37,132 nt of DNA, from positions 1-37,132 of the forward strand of contig DLKC01000071.1 in assembly GCA_002478885.1 (NCBI GenBank), given 5' to 3'. The stretch is from Chitinophagaceae bacterium UBA7600 (lineage in GTDB: Bacteria; Bacteroidota; Bacteroidia; Chitinophagales; Chitinophagaceae). The notes under the pieces are model-generated. The model ran no database searches and was not told the origin of the DNA. It was given only the letters and a program-made list of their open reading frames with translations. Positions 1-7,700 of the stretch are shown one piece after another. The position numbers and the translations under genes were made by a program. Each line of letters opens with the position of its first letter. Position 1 is the stretch's first letter.

Positions 1-1
1 A

Positions 2-880
2 GATGATAAGTCGAAGATGGTGAACAGGGGGGCAGACGACTATTTTAATTCTTTTCCTGTAAGAAAGGTTGCGGTACCTGTAGATTTAAATAAAGTTAAA
101 GCTAACGGAACGGTAAACGCTACCGACAGTGTTGCTTCTGAAATCAGGTTTGAAATATCGAAGAATCTTGTCATGAAGAACGACCTGGCCGTACTAAATA
201 TTATCGCGGCCAATAAATGGGACCGCCCGATTTATTTTACGATGCCTTACAACGATCTTGGATTTGCAAACTACCTGAGAAGAGACGGTTTATCGTATCG
301 TCTTGTGCCTGTTGAAAATTCGCAGGTGAACACAGACTACATGTATAACCTGGTGATGGACCCGAAAAAGTGGGGTTATGGCAACGCGAACCTGCCGGGG
401 GTTTATTATGATGAAGAGAACAGGAGGCACCTGAATGACATAAGAAAAGCCGATACTGAACTGGCTTTCGACCTTATCTTTAAAAATCGCAAGGAAGACG
501 CTAAAAAGGTTTTGGAGCGTGCAGATAAAATGATGCTTGATGAAAACTTCCCTTATGGCATGACGTCGCGCAATAACGACCATAACAAGCTTTCGATGGC
601 TTTCCTGGAAGCTGCTTACCGTTGCGATGACCAGGCCCTGGCTGCAAAAGTACTTGCATCTGTAAAAAAGGATCTGCAGCAGCAGACTCGATATTATGAT
701 GCGCTAAGTGGCATGAAAGCCGATAATATGGAGTATGAGAAAAAGACTGCCAGCACTTTGTTACAGCAGCTTGGCCAGATTGAGCAAGTGCTTGGTGCAA
801 CTGGTAAACCTGCTGTGTCTGAACAAGGCGCTATCGGCGGAGATTCCGGTACAAAAAAATCCATTGATTCCGTTAAATAA
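2..880 (+). CDS. C-terminal part of a DUF2723 family membrane protein (partial)
   Basis: The reading frame is open to the left edge (codons for DDKSK precede the first Met at 17), so this is the 3' end of a longer gene. The visible part resembles the soluble C-terminal tail of Bacteroidota DUF2723 proteins (TMEM260/GT117-like, normally about 1000 residues with a multi-TM N-terminal half, proposed O-mannosyltransferases). The most family-like stretches are LNIIAANKWDRPIYFTMPY and the following DGLSYRLVPVE near residues 60-100, then a helical, charged segment that could be TPR-like. The last 30 residues are a low-complexity Gly/Ser tail. No membrane segment is visible because that half lies outside. 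Family assignment is from recalled motif similarity. The gene ends 18 bases before a strong terminator and has no neighbour in its direction. Confidence 0.75.
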   Translation, partial: DDKSKMVNRGADDYFNSFPVRKVAVPVDLNKVKANGTVNATDSVASEIRFEISKNLVMKNDLAVLNIIAANKWDRPIYFTMPYNDLGFANYLRRDGLSYRLVPVENSQVNTDYMYNLVMDPKKWGYGNANLPGVYYDEENRRHLNDIRKADTELAFDLIFKNRKEDAKKVLERADKMMLDENFPYGMTSRNNDHNKLSMAFLEAAYRCDDQALAAKVLASVKKDLQQQTRYYDALSGMKADNMEYEKKTASTLLQQLGQIEQVLGATGKPAVSEQGAIGGDSGTKKSIDSVK

Positions 881-898
881 ATTGCTCAATTAAGTGAT

Positions 899-928
899 AA
901 AAAAGCTCCAATCTGTGGAGCTTTTTTT
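899..928 (+). terminator. Rho-independent terminator after the DUF2723 gene
   Basis: A perfect 12-bp stem (six A, then GCTCCA, pairing with TGGAGC, then six T) closes on the 5-nt loop ATCTG and is followed by a T run. The A-rich left arm would also let it act on the opposite strand. Confidence 0.9.
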
Positions 929-1077
929 ATTTTGTAAGTACAGCTTTGATTGGTTCAACTGCACCTTCGACCATGGTTCAGGTGAGTACAAGATTATCAA
1001 GCAATTAAATAATTTGCCATAATTATACTGATCCCGGTTAAGATTTGGTTGTTTTAGCTGCCCTCTTTTCTGCTGCG

Positions 1078-1100
1078 CAAGAGTGCGACGCAAGTAAAGC
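1078..1100 (+). repeat. Dispersed intergenic repeat, copy 1
   Basis: CAAGAGTGCGACGCAAGTAAAGC matches the + orientation consensus GTACAAGAGTGCGACGCAAC followed by nAAAGC seen at about 14 intergenic places in the window. It is a single copy here, with no obvious inverted partner nearby. It lies between two terminators in the 296-base gap between the DUF2723 gene and the hydrolase. Confidence 0.75.
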
Positions 1101-1125
1101 CGCGTGCAGCTGTAATAGCCCGGAC

Positions 1126-1155
1126 AAAAAAATCCCTCCAAATTGTTTGAAGGGA
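1126..1155 (-). terminator. Weak rho-independent terminator after the hydrolase gene
   Basis: Read on the minus strand, a 5-bp stem TCCCT/AGGGA with a 13-nt loop is followed directly by seven T. It lies 22 bases downstream of the stop of the minus-strand hydrolase. The stem is short, so strength is uncertain. Confidence 0.5.
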
Positions 1156-1176
1156 GCTTTTTTGATACCACTTTTT

Positions 1177-2181
1177 TTACTGGCAACTATACTCCATGTC
1201 GTAATATATTTTACTTGTCTGGCCCTGGTGGTTAATTAGTTTGTGATAAAAACATGCCGTGTTGGTCATGGTAAAGGAATCCGGGTAACCCGATGTATCG
1301 CTGTTCTCATGACCCGACCCATGTAATATGTGCGCAACCGCAAGCTGGCCATTGGCAGTAAGCCTCCGGTACAGGCAGAGTGATCCAAAGAGTTCATTAT
1401 AATTGGGGCAATAGAGGTACGTGCCGATGTTAACTGGGATAACCTCATCGGCATCGCCCTGGAAAAATATTGTAGGAAAATTTGCGGTTCTACTGATAAG
1501 CGTAGAATCTGACAGTGCACCTGCGATACTGGAAATACCTTTAATGGTATAGGTATTCGTAAGTGTGTTGCTTGCATTGTGTAGCCCGCCAAGCTGGGCC
1601 ACTGTTTCAGGGCTTATCTCCTGCATGATTTCATCGGTAAGGTAACTGATATTTAATGCGGTTACGGCACCTGCGCTAATGCCGCCTACAAATATCCAAC
1701 TCGTGTCGATGCTGTATTCATCTGCCTTTGAGACCAAAAAGCGTAGCGCTGCGTTGGCGTCCTGGAATGCACGGTAGGTCGCCAATCGTAAAGAAGCAGT
1801 GTCTCCACTGCAGTTGGTGCCATGGTTCCACCCAAGCCGGTAATTGATGGTTACAGCGATAAAGCCAGAGTCGGCAAGCACCTGGCATTGTGTGGCAATG
1901 CCCTCCTTTTTGCCGCCGTAAAAACTACCTGCATGGACTTGCATAGCCAAAGGATATTTTTTGCCGGCAACCATGCCGGCGGGAAAATAAATATCCATAT
2001 CCAACTGTGTAGTATTTCCTTGCCAGTCTTTGTTGCTGCCATAAACAACGTTATAAAGGACTTTGCCGGCAGGCGGCGGAGGCGGAGTTATCTGGTTTTG
2101 AGAGCTGTTTTTCGAACATGCCTGGATAATAACTAATACGACTATAATCAGGAGGGCAGCAGGTAGCCTAAATCTCTTCAT
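1177..2181 (-). CDS. Lipoprotein alpha/beta hydrolase (esterase-like)
   Basis: The 334-residue product begins with a basic-hydrophobic signal peptide ending in a lipobox (IIQAC, Cys22), so it is probably an envelope lipoprotein. A proline-rich linker (residues 32-38) follows. The fold markers are those of alpha/beta hydrolases: an oxyanion-type strand VHAGSFYGG (82-90), the nucleophile elbow GGISAGA with Ser169, an acidic residue in QGDADEVIP (D243 or D245) and a late His in HILHGSGHEN (H287 or H291). Spacing fits a Ser-Asp-His triad. The family (carboxylesterase/BD-FAE-like) usually cleaves ester bonds on polysaccharide side chains or small esters; the substrate cannot be read from sequence. 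It lies 183 bases downstream of a kinase gene on the same strand and may be read from its own promoter. Confidence 0.8.
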   Translation of the reverse strand: MKRFRLPAALLIIVVLVIIQACSKNSSQNQITPPPPPAGKVLYNVVYGSNKDWQGNTTQLDMDIYFPAGMVAGKKYPLAMQVHAGSFYGGKKEGIATQCQVLADSGFIAVTINYRLGWNHGTNCSGDTASLRLATYRAFQDANAALRFLVSKADEYSIDTSWIFVGGISAGAVTALNISYLTDEIMQEISPETVAQLGGLHNASNTLTNTYTIKGISSIAGALSDSTLISRTANFPTIFFQGDADEVIPVNIGTYLYCPNYNELFGSLCLYRRLTANGQLAVAHILHGSGHENSDTSGYPDSFTMTNTACFYHKLINHQGQTSKIYYDMEYSCQ

Positions 2182-2364
2182 ACTTTTCGGGTTATTTTAC
2201 AGCAGGGGCTTTCTGTAATAAGTTACCAAAATGAAGTTAGCCAATACTATGCCATGATTTTTTCTGGTATTTCCATGTATGGATTTTAACTTATCCTGTA
2301 ACAGAGCTTATACATGAATGAAATGTAAAACACCTTACATAAAAAATGACAGTACAGACTGCTG

Positions 2365-4494
2365 TTAGCGCGCAGGTAATTCGATAATGAATTCTGCAAA
2401 TTCGCCTTCTTTGGTTTCAACACTTAAATTTCCACCGTGAGCCTTAATAATATCGTAGCTCATCGAAAGACCAAGTCCTGTACCCTGGCCCGTCGGCTTT
2501 GTGGTAAAAAAAGGTTGAAATATTTTGTCGATCACTTTTTTGGGAACACCGTTTCCATTATCGTGGACACGTATTTCAATCTTGCCGGCATGTTGTTTTG
2601 TGCTAACTATAACCATGGGCTGATAGCCGCTGTGTGCAGTTTTGCTTTTTTCGACCACAGAGTAAAATGCATTGTTGTACAGATTGAGCAATACCCTGCC
2701 AATCTCCTGGGGAACAATATTTATGATACCAATGTTTTTTCCAAAGTCGGTTTTCATATCGGCATTAAATGTTTTATCCTTTGCCTTGAGCCCGTGGAAC
2801 GACAATCGAAGATATTCGTCTACCAAATTGTTTATATCAACAGGCTCCTTTTTAACAGAACCGCTACGGGAGTGCTGTAGCATACTTACGATAATAGACT
2901 GGGCCCGCTTACCATGAAAATTGATTTTCTGCTGATTGGTCACAAGGTCCGCGATCAACGATTCAAGGTTATCCATTTCATCCTTGTCAATTCCCAGGGT
3001 CTTAAGCTCCTCATCAAGTTCATGAGCAAGTTCAACACTTACTTCAGAGAAATTGTTGACAAAGTTCAACGGGTTTTGTATCTCGTGTGCTATGCCTGCA
3101 GTAAGCTCACCCAATGAAGCCATTTTCTCTGACTGTATCAGCAACGACTGGGTGTTTTTCAATTCATTGAGCGTTTGCTGCAGCTCATTTTTCTGGTTGT
3201 CAAGCAGAGAGTTTGTTTTGTCTTTGATCCGGTAATTTCTGAACAGGATAAATACAATGATGGTTACGAGTGAGAGTACAGCAATCAAAGAATTTCTAAC
3301 GATGGTTTGCCGCTTCAGATCCAACTCTTTCAGCGCTTTGTCACTTGTTAAAAGATCGATCTGGGCTTGCTTCTTTTTCATGTCGAACGTTAGTTGAAGC
3401 GATGTCTGTTTCTTATCTTTTTCTATGTTGTACAAAGAGTCTTTCAGATCGGTAAGTAATTTTTGATATTTAAATGCATTGGGGAAATCTCCTGTTGCCG
3501 CATAGGAATTCGAGAGGCCTTCATATGTTTCTTTCAGCGTATAATTTTGTGCATCAATTTCCTTAGCAACATTCTGGGCCTGCATATAGGAAGTTAATGC
3601 GCTCCCGATATCGCCTTTCTTGAAATAAGTGGCTGCAATACCGTTATACGACTGCATCATATCAAGCTTTGCAGACAATTTTTCCGCTGTCTCCAATGCC
3701 TGGCTGTGATATTGTATCGCCTTTGCGTAGTTGCCCTGTTTCAGGTACAGCTTGCCGATATCGTTTAATGAGTACGGAATATTTTTAGACCCTTCATACG
3801 CTTTCAGGGAGCGTTCAAAATATTTCAGGGCCGAGCTGTCGTTATTTTCTTCCTGGTATATTTCGCCGAGATTAACCGCTATTGTGCCTATGAGGTCATT
3901 ATCATTAATTTTTTCGCAAATCGGCCAGGCCTTTAAATAGTATTCTTTCGCTTTATCATGCGTAGCTTTTTTGTTGAAATACACCGCGCCTATATTATTC
4001 AACACGGTAGCAATCCTGAAAGTGTCCTTATTTGCTTCGGAATATTTTAATGCATTTAAATAATAATCGAGCGCATTCTCATCATCGCCCTGGTTAAAAT
4101 AAACAGCGCCAATATTGCTCAGCATATTCGCAATGCCGGTCTTGTCATTAATGCTTTCAAATTCTTTCAGCGATTGTGTCCAATAGGTGAGGGTTTCAAG
4201 ATACTCGGCCTGCGCATAATAAGAAATACCAACATTTTTCAACGAGTTAGCCAACCCGTATTTATAGCCGGCTTTTTCGGCAAGCTCCTTTCCCTGAAGT
4301 GCATACTTTCTCGCTTCCTCAGGAGAGCTGTTGAAATAAGATTTACTTATCTGGTTAAGCAAATTTACCCTAATGGTATCATCTGTTGTAGTATTCAACG
4401 CGTTAAGAAGGCTGTCAGCAACAGCATCCTGTGAATAGCCAAAACCCGCATATAAAACGCAAAAAAACAAAAGCAGAACCTTGAGCATTTTCAT
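2365..4494 (-). CDS. TPR-sensor histidine kinase (HK1)
   Basis: 709 residues. A signal peptide (MKMLKVLLLFFCVLYAGFGYSQ) is followed by about eight TPR-type helical repeats (roughly 50-390), placed in the periplasm by the single membrane helix at about 400-419. A short coiled coil leads into the dimerisation domain with phospho-acceptor His470 in [12 protein letters not shown], a second helix HGKRAQSIIVSMLQHSR, N-box [18 protein letters not shown]1 DNGNGVP, F-box FFTTKPTGQ and G2 GTGLGLSMSYDI. The HEIQN motif is typical of kinases that also dephosphorylate their partner. It is one of the more divergent copies in the window (Met in LSMSYDI, Gln in PTGQ). No response regulator is adjacent. The upstream neighbour is the large secreted protease-like gene, separated by its terminator. 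Confidence 0.93.
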   Translation of the reverse strand: MKMLKVLLLFFCVLYAGFGYSQDAVADSLLNALNTTTDDTIRVNLLNQISKSYFNSSPEEARKYALQGKELAEKAGYKYGLANSLKNVGISYYAQAEYLETLTYWTQSLKEFESINDKTGIANMLSNIGAVYFNQGDDENALDYYLNALKYSEANKDTFRIATVLNNIGAVYFNKKATHDKAKEYYLKAWPICEKINDNDLIGTIAVNLGEIYQEENNDSSALKYFERSLKAYEGSKNIPYSLNDIGKLYLKQGNYAKAIQYHSQALETAEKLSAKLDMMQSYNGIAATYFKKGDIGSALTSYMQAQNVAKEIDAQNYTLKETYEGLSNSYAATGDFPNAFKYQKLLTDLKDSLYNIEKDKKQTSLQLTFDMKKKQAQIDLLTSDKALKELDLKRQTIVRNSLIAVLSLVTIIVFILFRNYRIKDKTNSLLDNQKNELQQTLNELKNTQSLLIQSEKMASLGELTAGIAHEIQNPLNFVNNFSEVSVELAHELDEELKTLGIDKDEMDNLESLIADLVTNQQKINFHGKRAQSIIVSMLQHSRSGSVKKEPVDINNLVDEYLRLSFHGLKAKDKTFNADMKTDFGKNIGIINIVPQEIGRVLLNLYNNAFYSVVEKSKTAHSGYQPMVIVSTKQHAGKIEIRVHDNGNGVPKKVIDKIFQPFFTTKPTGQGTGLGLSMSYDIIKAHGGNLSVETKEGEFAEFIIELPAR

Positions 4495-4570
4495 TGAAAG
4501 TAGTTATTACACTATGGGTTTATGCAGAGATTTTTTATATTGCCGGCTGTTGAATCTTCCGGTGGCTGTT

Positions 4571-4593
4571 GTTGCGTCGCACTCTTGTACAGC
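4571..4593 (-). repeat. Dispersed intergenic repeat, copy 2
   Basis: GTTGCGTCGCACTCTTGTAC plus AGC is the exact reverse complement of the repeat consensus. It lies in the 301-base gap between the HK1 start and the stop of the large secreted protein. Apart from this copy and the terminator at 4748-4770 I see nothing in that gap. Confidence 0.8.
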
Positions 4594-4747
4594 ATTAAAA
4601 CAATCAGCATACCTACCCCTTACCCACAAGCAATTCAAAATTTATTTTATAAACTGGAAACCTTTACCTTTTTACGTTACCAAAGATTTCTAAAAATACC
4701 GATAATCGATGACAAAAATATCATTTACAAAGCAGGTACAAATAAAA

Positions 4748-4770
4748 ATGAGGGTGCACTGCACCCTCAT
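4748..4770 (-). terminator. Rho-independent terminator after the T9SS subtilase-like gene
   Basis: A perfect inverted repeat ATGAGGGTGCA / TGCACCCTCAT is, on the minus strand, followed by TTTTTATT. It begins 26 bases beyond the stop of the 5.5-kb gene and separates it from HK1. Confidence 0.88.
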
Positions 4771-4795
4771 CATAAATACCGTATCGTAAAAAAAG

Positions 4796-7700
4796 CTATT
4801 GCTTCATAATCATCACCGAATGAGAAGCAACCCCATCTTGGATTTTAACAATGTACATGCCTTTGGCCAGGCCTGAAATATTAAGTACGATATTATTGTG
4901 CTCGTCCGAAACGATTCTTACTGCATAAGATTTACCGGTAACATCAAAAAGGCGCAAATCCTTTCCGCTGATTTTTGCATTGTCTGCATGAATCGTAACC
5001 CTGTCAATTGCGGGATTGGGATAAGCCTTGAACAGAGGTTTTGCGTTTTCAACGGCAACCGTTTCCTGGGTTGACACCGAACTTGCCACTGCAAACTGAT
5101 CCTGTTGACATTTTTGTGAGGCAGTATTGGCAACCACTTTCTCCGTTACCTGTTTATTGTTTTGATAATAGCTGATTGTCCACGTGAATACCGGCCCTGA
5201 TACATCCACATCATAATATCCGGTACCCGGCATGAATAAAGTTGGCTGCACAGCACTGTATGGCCCCGATGTTTTAACAAAGTTGTCATCACCTACCGGG
5301 ATAGAAACCGGAGTAGCATTGTTATTCGTATAGGTAAAATGCGCCCTGAATGTAAACCCGGGCTTGCTGTTATTGAGCAGTTCAATACAAGTAAGCTTTA
5401 ATTGAATACTGCTTTTTGTCTTCTTATCTGGGTTTACACACAGTGTTCCTGGGATATAAGTGACGGTATAGTTACCCGGCACGGTCAGCACCAGGTCAGA
5501 AGGAACAATTGAATAGATACCGGGCTTCCCATTGTAAACCGGGTTAAGCGTGTATTTAGGACCGGAGATAATGGTCAGTGAATCCTGCCCGATAAACCCG
5601 GTGATCACTGAAGTGAACGCAGGTAAATCACAGCCTGCATAACCAACTTTATTGTCTGCTTTAACAATAAGTGATGCACAGCTCACAGTCAGCTTACCCG
5701 CTATATACTCTGGCTCATAGTCCGCTGTATCACTTACAAAGGATAAATTGCCCGGCACAATAGAATAAGTTCCGGCAGGAATTATATCACCAGTAACTAC
5801 CTGATTCAAAGAATTCAATATCGTGTACGACGGAAGATTTTCAATGATGGTACTGTCGTCATCATACTGATACCCTGAAATAACTGATGAGAAAACCGGT
5901 TTGGCGCCATACACAATCGAAGCATCATTCGCCTTAACCGTAAGTTTGGCTTTGTTTATGTTCAGTTTGCCAAGGCCATATTTTACATCAAAGTTTTCAG
6001 ATAAATAAGCACCTGGAACAATCGCGAAACTGCCAGCACTTGTCCCCGTTATCAGGTTGATGGATTTAAATTCGGTCAACGAATCTCCTTCAGGTGCGTT
6101 CACATCCTCCTCATCAATTATGACAGCAACATCTGAACTACTGGAGGTAGAGTCGCCTACTGAATTACTGTTGACCAACGGAGTGCCGTTTACCAACGGG
6201 CGGGCGTTCACAAACGCGGTTCCGTTAACAAGTGGCCTTGCATTCACCAGTGCTCTTGAATTAACAAGTGGCCTTGCATTCACCAACGTGGTAGACGCCG
6301 AATCATCCTGGTAGTTAAAGATGGAAGCTACGGCTATATCAACCAAAAGAGTGGTGTCTGATATTTGTTCGCCGCCAGTGCCTGGGGCGAAATTCCTGTT
6401 TACCAGTGGCCTTGAATTCACCAGCGGCCTTGCATTGATCAGCGCTCTCGCACTTACAAGGAAACTTAAATTTTCAAGGTCAGAGTTAACCAAAGGCCTG
6501 CTGTTGACGAGTGCTCTTGAGTCGGCAAGCGCAGTTGCATCTGCCAACTCGCGCCGGTAACTTGTTTCAAGGCTATCGAAGAAAACTGCTTTGTCGCTGT
6601 CGGCAATCAGTGAATCCGGATAGTCAAAATTGAAGTTAAAATGGCCGATCTTATCGCCATAACCCAGCGTAGTGTCCTTCGGAGAAATCAGTAGTGGAAG
6701 TTTATGAACAGAAAGTAAACCGTCGTTAAAATGATACTTGTACAACTCAAGCAGCGCAATATCAGCTGAATCGTTTGGATCCAGAGTTTTTATTGCTGGA
6801 CGAATAAAATAAATACCCGTATTACTGAAAGCGCCTGCAGGTGTTGTAAAATAAATACTGTCAAGTCCAAGATCCTGGAGCGTATAACTGGTACTGTCGA
6901 TTGGTATACTGTCAACCAGGATATCTACTTCAAACTTCGGCAGCTTTTCTCCGTAATTCTTGACCTCATTTTTTGCTGTGACTGTAATATTCTTTTTTAC
7001 CGGTGAGAAAAAGAAAAGGGAATCAGAATATCCGCCATCATTTCCCTTCGGCGATTTTGGTTGTGTATATAACTGTATGGGGGGATTACCTGTAAAGGCA
7101 GGTATGGTGGCCGTTACCAGCGAATTACTCAACACATTGGTAGGTAGCGGTGTTCCCCTAAAAAGTAATTTAGTCTCACTTGTAAGGTAATTACCCTTCA
7201 CAGTGACGGATATTGGCTGCGAACCCGGAACAATAGAAGTGTCTGCCAGTTTTAAACTTTCAATAGATGGTTTTGGTGAAGCGAATGAGCGAAGTGCCGA
7301 ATCAGCCTGCACAAATCCATATCCAGTGGTAAAGTCAAAACCAGGGTCAGCCATGTCAACAGCCGTAGTTTGTAAAATCGTCCTTAGCTGCGACGGTTGT
7401 ATTTGTTCATCATAGTATTTTTTCCTGGCTTCCATAACCAGGGCTGCTACACCGGCAATGTGCGGCGCAGCTGCAGATGTTCCGAAGAAATTTGGAAACA
7501 AATCTCCGTCTATATTGCTGCCGCCCATATACACTGTTGTGTTTATACCATTCGGCCCGGCAAAATCAGGCTTGTTCCTTGGAACTCCGCTAATAGCGTT
7601 CCCACCGGTTGATGAGAAGGAAGCTATGGTCGGAGGATTTACTCCGTAAGCCGGCGTATTTGAGTAAAGCACAGCGCCAACAGTCATGGCGCCTGCAGCA

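Noticed and set aside
4522..4809. Plus-strand open frame in the gap upstream of HK1
   Set aside because: It crosses a dispersed repeat and the terminator hairpin, and has no recognisable protein features.
6057..6560. Two plus-strand open frames opposite the hexapeptide array (TSGLAFTNA-like repeats)
   Set aside because: They are shadows of the 18-bp repeats in the large minus-strand gene.
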